DNA of 64,000 nt. Source: Balneolaceae bacterium. Lineage in GTDB: Bacteria > Bacteroidota > Rhodothermia > Balneolales > Balneolaceae. The first letter of the stretch is position 1. Each line of letters starts with the position of its first letter. This document shows positions 46,131-54,961 of the stretch, piece after piece. The notes below the pieces were generated by a model that had not been told where the DNA came from, made no database searches, and saw nothing but the letters and a program-made list of their open reading frames with translations. The translations under genes were made by a program, and so were the position numbers. The stretch is taken from the NCBI GenBank assembly GCA_007134695.1, contig SLKI01000020.1, positions 62,001-126,000 on the forward strand, given 5' to 3'.

Positions 46131-46781
46131 ATGATTGCCCCGGAAGGCTACTCGACCCTTGCCACTGTTTTTATCGTATCGGCAGTGATTGCATGGGGAG
46201 GTTCCTATCTCGGATCTGCAGCATCCTGGGTGGTTTACGGACTGCTAATGTTAACTTTCCTGCTGTTTGTCTACTTTTTCAGAGACCCTGAACGTTCAAT
46301 TCCGGACAATCATGACCTGATCGTTGCACCGGCCGACGGAAAGGTGGTTCGAATTCAAAAGGTGCGCGATGAGAGGTACTTGCATGGGGAAGGGACACAG
46401 ATCAGTATCTTTCTTTCGCCCCTTGATGTTCACGTCAATAGAGTCCCGGTCTCGGGAAAACTGGAATATGTTGAGTATTTTCCGGGAAAATTTCTCATGG
46501 CATGGGAAGACCATGCCTCCGAACAGAATGAACGGGCTCATTTCGGAGTCAGACACCCCTCAGGGTATAAAATATTGTTCAAACAGATAACAGGCTTTAT
46601 GGCCAGAAGGATTGTTTATCATATCCGGGAAGGAGATGAGCTGAAAGCGGGACAACGGTTCGGTATTATGAAGTTCAGTTCCAGGATGGATCTGGTGCTC
46701 CCGCCGGATATCGAACTCCGGGTTCAGGAGGGAGATCGCACTGTTGCCGGTGAATCGATTATCGGGGAGATCGGGCCATGA
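46131..46781 (+). CDS. psd: Phosphatidylserine decarboxylase, short type
   Basis: This 216-residue protein of the short Psd-A type forms phosphatidylethanolamine by decarboxylating phosphatidylserine. Two N-terminal membrane helices lead to VAPADGKVVRIQKV, the substrate-binding FLSPLDVHVNRVP, and the autocleavage region. The usual cleavage pair Gly-Ser in FGSR is here Ser 183-Ser 184 (KFSSRMD), so the residue before the pyruvoyl-forming Ser is changed. It overlaps pssA by four bases, which supplies its substrate. Confidence 0.9.
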   Translation: MIAPEGYSTLATVFIVSAVIAWGGSYLGSAASWVVYGLLMLTFLLFVYFFRDPERSIPDNHDLIVAPADGKVVRIQKVRDERYLHGEGTQISIFLSPLDVHVNRVPVSGKLEYVEYFPGKFLMAWEDHASEQNERAHFGVRHPSGYKILFKQITGFMARRIVYHIREGDELKAGQRFGIMKFSSRMDLVLPPDIELRVQEGDRTVAGESIIGEIGP

Positions 46782-47623
46782 AATATCCTGTTCAAAAATG
46801 GAGGCAGATCAGACAGAGACGCCGGAGGAGGCCCGGAAAACGCAAGCCGATACCGCGGATCGTCGTTCCCAGCTTCTTTACATTGATGAACCTCTTCAGC
46901 GGATTTCTGTCGATCGTACTGGTTGCGGAAGGGAATTTTGTGCTCGGCGCCTGGTTTATCGCTCTGGCAGGCCTGTTCGATTCCCTGGATGGAGTGATGG
47001 CCCGGCTGGCCAATGCATCCAGCGAATTTGGAATTCAGCTCGATTCGATCAGTGACGTAGTTTCATTTGGTGCGGCACCGGGCTTCCTGATCTATTCATT
47101 CGGACTAAATGAACTGGGAATTCTCGGCATTATTATCAGTTCTCTCCCGCTTCTGTGCGGTTCGATCCGGCTTGCGAGATACAATGTGATGGCTAATCAC
47201 AAAAGTTTTGATGATTTTCGCGGCTTGCCGATTCCCGGCCAGGCGATCATGCTTGCCGCTTTTGTACTTACTTTTGTCAACCGTATGGAGCTTTTTGAAG
47301 GTCTCGAATATGGTGTGGCAGGCGTGCTCATCCCGATTGTTATTCTGATCTCCTTTCTGATGCTGAGTACAATTCCATTCGACAAGCTTCCGCGCTTCGA
47401 CCGGCAGTCGTTCAAAACCAAGAAAGCGAGGTTTACACTGTTTGCGGTTTATCTGCTCATCATCATCCTGTTTCAGGAGTATGGACTGATGTTTGTATTC
47501 AGCGTTTATATTCTCAAAGGTTTGCTGACAGGTACATGGCTCTTCTGGACAGACAGATTTGATGAAGAGCATCTGATCGGTCACGGGGGAGTGGATGACC
47601 CGGACAACCCTGGCGGCCACTGA
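46778..47623 (+). CDS. pssA: CDP-diacylglycerol-serine O-phosphatidyltransferase
   Basis: This 281-residue CDP-alcohol phosphatidyltransferase makes phosphatidylserine. The active-site motif is D-G-x2-A-R-x8-G-x3-D-x3-D in SLDGVMARLANASS...FGIQLDSISD (about 70-95). Seven or so hydrophobic helices follow. A long basic N-terminal stretch (RQRRRRRPGKRKP, about 8-24) precedes the first helix. It overlaps psd, the next enzyme in phospholipid synthesis, by four bases, so both are made from one message. Confidence 0.94.
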   Translation: MKYPVQKWRQIRQRRRRRPGKRKPIPRIVVPSFFTLMNLFSGFLSIVLVAEGNFVLGAWFIALAGLFDSLDGVMARLANASSEFGIQLDSISDVVSFGAAPGFLIYSFGLNELGILGIIISSLPLLCGSIRLARYNVMANHKSFDDFRGLPIPGQAIMLAAFVLTFVNRMELFEGLEYGVAGVLIPIVILISFLMLSTIPFDKLPRFDRQSFKTKKARFTLFAVYLLIIILFQEYGLMFVFSVYILKGLLTGTWLFWTDRFDEEHLIGHGGVDDPDNPGGH

Positions 47624-47703
47624 TCACAGCAGCTTCTTAATCCGCAGGCCGCGCGAACCAGAACTTCATTTTTTCGGGATAGCAGAGTTGTGGAAAAATC
47701 GGA

Positions 47704-47732
47704 TTGCATTTCAATCGATCTTGTTCTACTTT
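47704..47732 (+). promoter_or_regulatory. Possible trp promoter
   Basis: TTGCAT (47704-47709) is followed after 17 bases by TACTTT (47727-47732). Transcription would start at about 47739, leaving almost no leader before the trpL ATG at 47743. The match is modest, and a start further upstream is equally possible. Confidence 0.3.
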
Positions 47733-47742
47733 CTCATTTGCT

Positions 47743-47814
47743 ATGCGATACGAATCGACTCATAACAACTGGTGGTGGTGCGGACATTTCATTCCCGCAG
47801 CTGGTATGTTATGA
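47743..47814 (+). CDS. trpL: trp operon leader peptide
   Basis: A 23-codon ORF encodes MRYESTHNN, three consecutive Trp codons TGG (47770-47778), then CGHFIPAAGML and TGA. Its position 79 bases ahead of trpE, followed by mutually exclusive hairpins and an intrinsic terminator, is the layout of ribosome-mediated attenuation. Ribosomes short of Trp-tRNA would stall at the WWW run. No Shine-Dalgarno precedes the ATG. The peptide itself probably has no other role. Confidence 0.85.
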   Translation: MRYESTHNNWWWCGHFIPAAGML

Positions 47815-47855
47815 GATAATATAGACGAAGAGTTTTCCAAACAAACCCGCTGCAG
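47779..47855 (+). promoter_or_regulatory. trp attenuator: alternative leader hairpins
   Basis: TGCGG (47779-47783) pairs with CCGCA (47795-47799), the 1:2 type hairpin. The segment 47795-47805 can instead pair with 47845-47855: nine Watson-Crick pairs with two mismatches, core GCAGC/GCTGC. This antiterminator uses the 5' arm of the terminator (47843-47851). A ribosome stalled on the Trp codons (47770-47778) leaves 47795 onward free, favouring antitermination. One that reaches the stop (47812-47814) covers that segment and frees the terminator. Confidence 0.8.
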
Positions 47856-47875
47856 ATCCTGGAGCGGGTTTTTTT
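47843..47875 (+). terminator. trp leader terminator
   Basis: AAACCCGCT (47843-47851) pairs perfectly with AGCGGGTTT (47863-47871) around an 11-base loop, followed by a T-run to 47875. It lies 17 bases before the trpE ATG and is the switchable element of the attenuator. Confidence 0.9.
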
Positions 47876-47892
47876 ATGGACAAAGGTTTCGA

Positions 47893-49389
47893 ATGGAGTT
47901 TGAAGAGTTTAAAAAATGGGCTGGTCAATACAACGCTGTTCCGGTTAGCCGCAGGTTGCTGGCAGATGTGTGGACACCGGTCTCTGTTTTTCTTTCCATT
48001 CGCCGGGGTGCCAGCTATCCATTTCTGCTGGAGTCGGTAGAAGGGGGAGAACAGGTTGCACGCTATTCGTTTATCGGCAGAGACCCATATCAGGTACTGC
48101 TCTTTGACGGCAGAAAGGTTGTTCTGAGAACTAATGATAAGGAGAGGGAGCTTCAGAAGCCCTATTTTGAAGCGTTGGACGAATTGACAGAGCAGTACAG
48201 GCAACCAGAGCTGCTCGACCTGCCAAGACTGACAGGCGGGGCGGTCGGATATTCCTCTTATGACACCATCAGAGAGATCGAGCAGTTAACCGGCGGTCCG
48301 GAAAAGGATCTTGACACCCCGGAGGCGATCTGGGCTTTCTATGACGAGGTGATTGCATTTGACCACGTGAAACATCAGCTCGTTCTTATGAAGACGGTGT
48401 TTCCAGAGAACTACTCCAGTCCTGAAAAAGCATACAACGATGCGCAGCAGGCACTGGACCGGATGGAAACGACAGTTCGCAGTACACCTGAACCGGATCG
48501 CCCAATAGATCTCGACAAGGAGTTGCTCGGGAGCAACCAGTCGAGAAGCGAGTTTGTCAAGAATGTAGAGAAGGCAAAGTCGTATATTGTTGAGGGCGAG
48601 ATATTTCAGGTAGTTCTTTCACAAAGATTTAAAGTTCCTTTCAGGGGTGACCGATTTATGTTATACCGGGCGCTTCGAATGGTGAACCCCTCACCATATC
48701 TGTTCTATCTCGATTTTAAAGAATTCTCACTGATCGGATCTTCTCCTGAAGTACTGGTTCGGGTTACCGGCCGGGAAGCGCGGTTGCTACCGATAGCTGG
48801 CACCAGGCCTCGCGGCGTCGACAGGGATGAGGATCTGGTGCTGGAAAAAGAACTGCTGGCTGATCCAAAGGAGGTAGCCGAGCATATCATGCTGGTGGAT
48901 CTGGGCAGGAACGACCTTTCACGCGTATGTAATGCGGGCAGTGTGAAGCTGGAGCGTAACAGGGTCATAGAACGCTATTCCCATGTGATGCACATCGTTT
49001 CGGATGTCGTTGGCAAACTTCGGGATGGAGAAAATGCTGTGAGTGCGCTGAAAGCCTGTTTTCCGGCGGGCACGGTCAGTGGTGCTCCGAAGATCCGTGC
49101 GATGGAGATTATCGACCGGCTTGAACCGGTGAGGCGCGGGCCTTATGCAGGAGCTGTCGGTTATTTTGACTATTCCGGTAACATGGATACCTGCATTGCG
49201 ATCCGGACCATGGTTGCAACTTCGGAAAATGTATACATTCAGGCAGGTGCCGGGATTGTAGCAGACAGCCGGCCCGGGAATGAATTTGAAGAGACAAAAA
49301 ACAAGGCGAGAGCGTTGGTAGAAGCTCTGGATCTCGCCTTGACGATCACACAAAACGAAAAACACCCCAAGAAGCCTACAACAGAATAG
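47893..49389 (+). CDS. trpE: Anthranilate synthase component I
   Basis: This 498-residue enzyme converts chorismate to anthranilate with TrpG. The Trp feedback site LLES is conserved (YPFLLESVEGGE, near 42-53), and chorismate-binding blocks include PIAGTRPRG, HIMLVDLGRNDLSRV, FPAGTVSGAPKIRAMEIIDRLE and the C-terminal AGAGIVADSRPGNEFEET. AAAGG lies six bases before the ATG at 47893. Transcription should be set by the upstream attenuator. trpS follows after four bases. Confidence 0.97.
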   Translation: MEFEEFKKWAGQYNAVPVSRRLLADVWTPVSVFLSIRRGASYPFLLESVEGGEQVARYSFIGRDPYQVLLFDGRKVVLRTNDKERELQKPYFEALDELTEQYRQPELLDLPRLTGGAVGYSSYDTIREIEQLTGGPEKDLDTPEAIWAFYDEVIAFDHVKHQLVLMKTVFPENYSSPEKAYNDAQQALDRMETTVRSTPEPDRPIDLDKELLGSNQSRSEFVKNVEKAKSYIVEGEIFQVVLSQRFKVPFRGDRFMLYRALRMVNPSPYLFYLDFKEFSLIGSSPEVLVRVTGREARLLPIAGTRPRGVDRDEDLVLEKELLADPKEVAEHIMLVDLGRNDLSRVCNAGSVKLERNRVIERYSHVMHIVSDVVGKLRDGENAVSALKACFPAGTVSGAPKIRAMEIIDRLEPVRRGPYAGAVGYFDYSGNMDTCIAIRTMVATSENVYIQAGAGIVADSRPGNEFEETKNKARALVEALDLALTITQNEKHPKKPTTE

Positions 49390-49393
49390 TTCC

Positions 49394-50395
49394 ATGAATC
49401 TGACCGACAAGACCATACTTTCCGGTATTACCCCCTCCGGGCGACTGCACCTGGGCAATTATTTTGGCGCGATGCGGCAACATCTGCAGATGCACAAGGA
49501 GGGAGACGCATTCTATTTTATTGCAAACTACCACTCGCTAACGGCGCTAGCCGATGGAGAACAAGTACGCGAAAACTCCCTGCACATCGCACTGGATTAC
49601 CTGGCGCTCGGCCTGGACCCGGATCGATCTACATTTTTTCTCCAGTCGGATGTGCCCCAGGTAACAGAACTGGCATGGATTCTGGGAACTCAATGTCCGG
49701 TCAGCCTGATGGAGAAAGGTGTAGCGTATAAAGACAAGGTGGCGTCCGGCCTCTCCCCGAACATCGGGCTGTTTACCTATCCGATTCTACAGGCAGCCGA
49801 CATCCTGATTTACGACTCGGATCTGGTACCGGTGGGAGCCGACCAGAAACAGAACCTGGAGATCTGCCGGGATCTGGCGGGAAAATTAAATCGGGTCTAC
49901 GGCGATGAACTACTCAAACTTCCCGAACCCTGGATTGTCAAGGAGGTGGCTGTCGTTCCGGGTTTGGACGGACGGAAGATGAGCAAGTCGTACGATAACA
50001 CGATTGGGATCTTTGAAGAAGGAAAGGCCCTGAAGAAACGGGTAATGGCTATCGAGACCGATTCGACCCCGCTCGAAGAACCGAAAGATCCAGAAAGCTG
50101 CAATGTGTTTGCACTGATCCGTCTCTTTGCCGAAGAAGATGAGCTGAAGGAGATTGCCGATAACTATCGGAATGGAGGATATGGGTACGGAGATGCCAAA
50201 AAGGATCTTCTCGCTATGATTAACCGGACATTTGCCGAAGCCAGAGAACGGCGTAAAGAGTTGGCCAAACATCCGGACGATGTGATGGATATACTGCGTC
50301 AGGGCGGACGCAAGGCACGATTCCGGGCAGAAATGGTGATGGAGCGTGTTCGCTCTGCAACCGGCATCCTCTCTACGATGAAAAGAGATTCTTGA
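49394..50395 (+). CDS. trpS: Tryptophanyl-tRNA synthetase
   Basis: This 333-residue class I synthetase charges tRNA-Trp. The HIGH-type motif is PSGRLHLGNY (14-23), the KMSKS signature is at 195-199 (GRKMSKSYDN), and the Trp-binding region includes TYPILQAADILIYDSDLVPVGADQ. It sits inside the trp operon between trpE and trpG, four bases after trpE and overlapping trpG by four. Its expression should therefore follow Trp attenuation, linking biosynthesis to tRNA charging. This is not its usual location. Confidence 0.96.
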   Translation: MNLTDKTILSGITPSGRLHLGNYFGAMRQHLQMHKEGDAFYFIANYHSLTALADGEQVRENSLHIALDYLALGLDPDRSTFFLQSDVPQVTELAWILGTQCPVSLMEKGVAYKDKVASGLSPNIGLFTYPILQAADILIYDSDLVPVGADQKQNLEICRDLAGKLNRVYGDELLKLPEPWIVKEVAVVPGLDGRKMSKSYDNTIGIFEEGKALKKRVMAIETDSTPLEEPKDPESCNVFALIRLFAEEDELKEIADNYRNGGYGYGDAKKDLLAMINRTFAEARERRKELAKHPDDVMDILRQGGRKARFRAEMVMERVRSATGILSTMKRDS

Positions 50396-50982
50396 TGGTA
50401 TTGATCATCGACAACTACGATTCGTTTACCTGGAACCTGGTTCACCTGATCGCCCGAACACGCTCCGATTACAGGGTGATTCGCAACGACGATCTGACCG
50501 TGCAGGAGATCGAAAGCCTGCACCCGGAACGGATCCTCATCTCACCAGGCCCCGGCCGCCCGGAACATGCCGGTGTAACAGAGCAGGTGATACGTGTGAT
50601 GGGGGAGAAGACGCCGATACTGGGCGTATGTCTCGGACATCAGGCGATCGGCAGAGTCTTCGGGGCCAAAGTGGTACACGCTCCCCGGCTGATGCACGGG
50701 AAAACCTCAAAAGTTTCTCATGACGGAAAAAACCTGTTTAAAGATCTGGAAACTGATTTTACAGCTACTCGATATCATTCGCTTGTACTGGACCCTGACT
50801 CGATTCCTTCTGAGCTCGAAGTTACTGCCCGCAGTGATGATAATGTGGTGATGGGGGTTCGGCATCGAGTGTGGCCGGTAGAGGGGATACAGTTTCATCC
50901 AGAAAGTATTTTGACTCAAGCCGGGCCGGCAATGATTGAGAATTGGCTCAGAATGTATGTGAAGATTAAAAAAGAGAAATGA
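50392..50982 (+). CDS. trpG: Anthranilate synthase component II (glutamine amidotransferase)
   Basis: This 196-residue class I amidotransferase supplies ammonia to TrpE. The triad is Cys 80 (GVCLGHQAIG), His 169 and Glu 171 (IQFHPESIL). The N-terminal IIDNYDSFTWNL and SPGPGRP blocks are conserved. It overlaps trpS by four bases (ATGA). It could also serve PabB (folate synthesis), but its place in the operon favours trp. A 102-base gap separates it from trpD. Confidence 0.95.
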   Translation: MMVLIIDNYDSFTWNLVHLIARTRSDYRVIRNDDLTVQEIESLHPERILISPGPGRPEHAGVTEQVIRVMGEKTPILGVCLGHQAIGRVFGAKVVHAPRLMHGKTSKVSHDGKNLFKDLETDFTATRYHSLVLDPDSIPSELEVTARSDDNVVMGVRHRVWPVEGIQFHPESILTQAGPAMIENWLRMYVKIKKEK

Positions 50983-51084
50983 AAACAATGCAATTTTCAT
51001 AAGGCCTGCAAAAATAGCATTATAAATTGAAATACAAACCAGGCAGTAGACTTGAAAATTTATTGATAATCATTTTAATTCATT

Positions 51085-52122
51085 ATGCATAAAGAGTTTA
51101 GAGATTATTTAACTCGTTTGGCTGACCACAAAGACCTGGGAGCCAAACCGGCAGCTGACGCCCTTCAGCAAATTGTACGGGGAGAGGTGAGCAGTGAAGA
51201 GACGGCCGCATTCCTCTTCGGTATGAGGGCCAAGGGTGAAACCGTGGAGGAGCTGACTTCCTTTGTCCGGGTGATGCGGGCAGCCGCCGTCAAAGTCGAT
51301 GTGGATACCAAGGGTGCGGTTGATCTCTGTGGGACGGGCGGCGATCACTCGGGAACATTCAATATCTCAACTGCTGCAATGTTTGTAGTAGCCGGCGCCG
51401 GGATTCCGGTTTTGAAGCATGGTAACCGAAGTGTATCGAGTCGTTGCGGAAGTGCAGATGTCCTGGAAGAACTCGGGGTCGTCGTTGACCTTCGGAAAAA
51501 AGGTGTGGAAGAAGTATTTAAGGAAACCGGCCTGGCGTTCATGTATGCACCTAACTTTCATCCGGCCATGAAGCATGTGATGCCGGCCCGAAAGGCGCTT
51601 CGAATGCGCACCTTTTTCAATATTCTGGGGCCTTTATTAAATCCAGCTGCTGTACGGAGGCAGGTGGTCGGGGCTTTTAATCTGGATATAGCCCGTACTA
51701 TGATCCACATTCTGGCTCATCTTGATACAGAAAAAGCATATACGGTGAGTGCCCATGACGGGCTGGACGAAGTGAGCCTGACCAGCCGGACCGAGCTGTT
51801 TGAACTGCAATCAGCGATGGTTCGGGACCCTGTCAGTATCCGGCCGGAGGATTTGGGGTATGAACCTTCAAGACTGGATGATCTGAAAGGGGGGGATCGA
51901 GAAAAAAATGCTGAAATCATTCGAAACGTTTTACAGGGCAGTTCCGAAGTACCTCACCGGAATATAGTACTGCTCAACTCCATTTTTGGCATCCATGTCT
52001 CGGGTCGAACGTCATCTTTGGAGGAGGCTCGTCAGATGGCTGAGGATTCCATCGATAGCGGAAAGGCATACCGGAAACTGAACGAATTTGCCGAGGCAAC
52101 TCAAAGTGTACTAAAGGAATGA
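51085..52122 (+). CDS. trpD: Anthranilate phosphoribosyltransferase
   Basis: This 345-residue enzyme attaches phosphoribose to anthranilate. Motif GTGGDHSGTFNIST (83-96) binds PRPP, with KHGNRSVSSRCGSADVLEELG and HPAMKHVMPARKALRMRTFFNILGPLLNP downstream. The preceding 102-base spacer is AT-rich (TTGATAATCATTTTAATTC) and could hold an internal promoter. The stop codon overlaps the trpC start. Confidence 0.97.
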   Translation: MHKEFRDYLTRLADHKDLGAKPAADALQQIVRGEVSSEETAAFLFGMRAKGETVEELTSFVRVMRAAAVKVDVDTKGAVDLCGTGGDHSGTFNISTAAMFVVAGAGIPVLKHGNRSVSSRCGSADVLEELGVVVDLRKKGVEEVFKETGLAFMYAPNFHPAMKHVMPARKALRMRTFFNILGPLLNPAAVRRQVVGAFNLDIARTMIHILAHLDTEKAYTVSAHDGLDEVSLTSRTELFELQSAMVRDPVSIRPEDLGYEPSRLDDLKGGDREKNAEIIRNVLQGSSEVPHRNIVLLNSIFGIHVSGRTSSLEEARQMAEDSIDSGKAYRKLNEFAEATQSVLKE

Positions 52123-52931
52123 TGAGAGCGGGAGATAACATACTGGATGAGATCGTGAGCCGGGTTTCCAGTCAGCTCCAGAAAAAGAAAAGAGATCTGA
52201 GCTGGCGCGATCTGGAGTCATTATCCGGATTTGAATTGCCAGTCCGGCCATTTAGAAAATCTTTAATAAGCGATGAGCTTTCTGTGATTGCTGAACTGAA
52301 AAAAGCGTCCCCTGTCAAGGGTGTTATCAGGGAGAATTTTAATCCACTTGAACTCGCCCGGGCTTATGAAGAAGCAGGAGCATCTGCTCTGTCTGTACTG
52401 ACCGAGCCGGATTTTTTTCAAGGAGATCTCGAAAATCTTGAAAAATTATCAAGTAAAGTATCTATTCCATTGCTGCGCAAGGATTTTATAATTGATCCAT
52501 ATCAAGTTAAAGAAGCAAAAGCATATGGTGCAGATGCAGTATTGATTATTGTGACCATCACCTCCGGTTCTCAGCTCGAAGAACTGATTCACGCAGGCCG
52601 GGAGTTGGGAATCGATTTGCTGATCGAATGCTACTCACAGGATGATCTGGAAAGGCTGGATTGGAAACAGGTAGAGATTCTCGGCGTCAATAACCGGAAT
52701 CTAAAAAGTTTTAAAGTTGAATTGCATCGTGGGATTGATCTGTTGAATCAGGCTCCTGATCATCTTGTCAAAGTCTCGGAAAGCGGTTTATCGACACCGG
52801 ACGACTTGCAATTGCTGAGTAAAGAGGGTATTGATGCGGCTTTGATCGGAGAATTTCTGATGCAACAGAACAACCCGGGGTATGCACTGCAAACGTTATT
52901 GAACAAAGCGAGGCAAAATGAATCGGAATAG
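52119..52931 (+). CDS. trpC: Indole-3-glycerol-phosphate synthase
   Basis: This 270-residue TIM-barrel enzyme closes the indole ring. Conserved blocks are VIAELKKASPVKGVI (catalytic Lys of the first strand), LSVLTEPDFFQGDLENL, PLLRKDFIIDPYQVKEAKAYGADAVLII, GVNNRNLKSF and KVSESGLSTPDDL. It starts with ATGATG overlapping the trpD stop. It is a separate protein, not fused to trpF. Confidence 0.96.
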   Translation: MMRAGDNILDEIVSRVSSQLQKKKRDLSWRDLESLSGFELPVRPFRKSLISDELSVIAELKKASPVKGVIRENFNPLELARAYEEAGASALSVLTEPDFFQGDLENLEKLSSKVSIPLLRKDFIIDPYQVKEAKAYGADAVLIIVTITSGSQLEELIHAGRELGIDLLIECYSQDDLERLDWKQVEILGVNNRNLKSFKVELHRGIDLLNQAPDHLVKVSESGLSTPDDLQLLSKEGIDAALIGEFLMQQNNPGYALQTLLNKARQNESE

Positions 52932-53038
52932 GAATAAGCATTCCCGTGAATAATTTCGGCAAAATCAGTATACAGAAGTTACAGAAGGCCTGAAACAGCC
53001 ATGGAAATTGATCAATCAGTCATAAATCGGAGTAAGAG

Positions 53039-53710
53039 ATGGGAAGTGACGAAGAAGGTAGAACGAAGGTAAAAATATGCGGTCTGGCCAATCTGGAGGA
53101 TGCCCGGTTTGCGGCTGGAGCGCTTGCCGACTATTTGGGTTTCATCTTCTATCGCGAAAGCCCTCGATTTATAGATCCAGCCAGGGCGGGCGCGATCATT
53201 CAATGGATCGAGGGTCCGAAAACGGTCGGTGTATTTGTCAATGCACCTCTTGACGAGGTCAATCGGATTGCCGCACAGACTGGAATTGACCTTATACAAT
53301 TGCACGGCAATGAATCACCTGAGTATTGCAGTTTGATCGATAAACCGGTGATCAAAGCGCTTCGTGCAGAGCCTGGCAATGGATTGGATCTTACTCGTCA
53401 GATTCAACCTTATCGGGATGTGGTCGACTATCTGCTGTTCGATAGTTCCGATGGGAGAAATTGGGGAGGAACCGGCAAAACGTTCGACTGGTCGTTGTTG
53501 AACGATCTGCAGTTGACGACTCCCTGGTTTCTCTCCGGGGGGTTGAACAGCGATAACATCGTCGATGCTTGCAACCGGCACAAACCTTATGCGGTAGACC
53601 TCTCAAGCGGACTTGAGCAAGCCCCGGGAATCAAGGATTATGAAAAGATTGAGCTCTTTTTTGAAAAGATGAGAACAATTTGGAACAAACAGAATGACGA
53701 AAGACAGTAG
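53039..53710 (+). CDS. trpF: Phosphoribosylanthranilate isomerase
   Basis: This 223-residue TIM-barrel isomerase acts between TrpD and TrpC. Blocks [14 protein letters not shown] (general-base Cys), [22 protein letters not shown] and [14 protein letters not shown], and [19 protein letters not shown] near the end are conserved. It is separated from trpC by 107 bases and overlaps the first possible trpB start by 17 bases. Confidence 0.95.
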   Translation: MGSDEEGRTKVKICGLANLEDARFAAGALADYLGFIFYRESPRFIDPARAGAIIQWIEGPKTVGVFVNAPLDEVNRIAAQTGIDLIQLHGNESPEYCSLIDKPVIKALRAEPGNGLDLTRQIQPYRDVVDYLLFDSSDGRNWGGTGKTFDWSLLNDLQLTTPWFLSGGLNSDNIVDACNRHKPYAVDLSSGLEQAPGIKDYEKIELFFEKMRTIWNKQNDERQ

Positions 53711-54935
53711 AAGAGAATATCAAAAATATAATATGCCGGACGAAAAGGGATATTTTGGCACGTATGGTGGTAAATTTGTCCCCGAACTTCTCATGCCGGC
53801 TTTATCTGAACTGGAATCGGCTTATCGAGTTGCAAATAGAGATCCCCGGTTTACCAGTGAGTTCAACTATTATCTAAATGAGTTTGTAGGACGTCCTACC
53901 CGGCTAACATTTGCCGAACGGTTGACCAATCATTACAGGCGTGCACAAATATGGTTGAAGCGGGAAGATCTCTGTCACACCGGAGCTCATAAGATCAATA
54001 ATGCGGTTGGACAGGTTCTGCTAGCTCAACGGATGAACAAGAAGCGGATTATCGCCGAAACCGGGGCCGGGCAGCATGGTGTGGCAGTTGCGACCGCTTG
54101 CGCCCGTTTTGGGCTGGAATGTATCGTTTATATGGGTAGTGAAGATATGGAGAGGCAGAAGCTGAATGTTGAGCGAATGAAACTCCTGGGTGCAAAAGTC
54201 CGACCGGTAGAGAGCGGTTCCAGAACATTGAAAGATGCAACCAACGAAGCGATTCGGGACTGGGTTACACATGTGGAGAGTACTTTCTATGTTATCGGTT
54301 CGGTAGTCGGCCCCCATCCATACCCGATGATGGTTCGGAATTTTCAAACAGTGATCGGTCAGGAGACCAAAAGGCAGCTTGAAGAGAAGAATTTGGGAAC
54401 CCCCGATATCCTTGTAGCCAGTGTCGGAGGCGGATCGAATGCGATCGGATTTTTCTACCCGTTTATCGAAGAACGTCAGGTGAGAATGATTGGTGTGGAG
54501 GCCTCAGGTCTTGGTTTACAATCGGGAAAGACCGCTGCTACGCTTACTCTTGGCAGGCCGGGGGTATTACATGGAACCCGAAGCTATCTCCTTCAGGATG
54601 GTGAAGGGCAGGTAAAGTTGGCACATTCGGTCAGTGCAGGCCTGGACTATCCCGGAGTCGGCCCCGAGCACGCATGGCTTTATGATCAAAAACGAGCCGA
54701 ATACGTATCGGTAACCGATGAGGAGGCTTTAAAAGCGGTTGAATTGTTATCCCGGAAAGAGGGAATCATTCCAGCACTGGAGTCTGCGCATGCACTGGCC
54801 TGGCTGGAGACGCTGATGCCGCAGACAGTGGAGAATCAGATTGTTGTGCTCAATCTTTCAGGGCGCGGCGACAAGGATATGAGAACCATAGCAGAACACC
54901 TGGACCGGGAATCCAGAGGTGCGGACAGGATTTGA
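53694..54935 (+). CDS. trpB: Tryptophan synthase beta subunit
   Basis: This up-to-413-residue PLP enzyme joins indole and serine. The PLP Lys is 100 in HTGAHKINN, with [23 protein letters not shown] and [17 protein letters not shown] further on. A second ATG at 53733 ([15 protein letters not shown]) gives the canonical length and would avoid the 17-base overlap with trpF; either is possible. It overlaps the possible TTG start of trpA. Confidence 0.97.
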   Translation: MTKDSRREYQKYNMPDEKGYFGTYGGKFVPELLMPALSELESAYRVANRDPRFTSEFNYYLNEFVGRPTRLTFAERLTNHYRRAQIWLKREDLCHTGAHKINNAVGQVLLAQRMNKKRIIAETGAGQHGVAVATACARFGLECIVYMGSEDMERQKLNVERMKLLGAKVRPVESGSRTLKDATNEAIRDWVTHVESTFYVIGSVVGPHPYPMMVRNFQTVIGQETKRQLEEKNLGTPDILVASVGGGSNAIGFFYPFIEERQVRMIGVEASGLGLQSGKTAATLTLGRPGVLHGTRSYLLQDGEGQVKLAHSVSAGLDYPGVGPEHAWLYDQKRAEYVSVTDEEALKAVELLSRKEGIIPALESAHALAWLETLMPQTVENQIVVLNLSGRGDKDMRTIAEHLDRESRGADRI

Positions 54936-54961
54936 AAAACCATCTCGAAAGAGTAATTACG

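Noticed and set aside
47876-47892. ATG at 47876 as trpE start
   Set aside because: It is out of frame with trpE. The ATG at 47893 has AAAGG six bases ahead and matches the family N-terminus.
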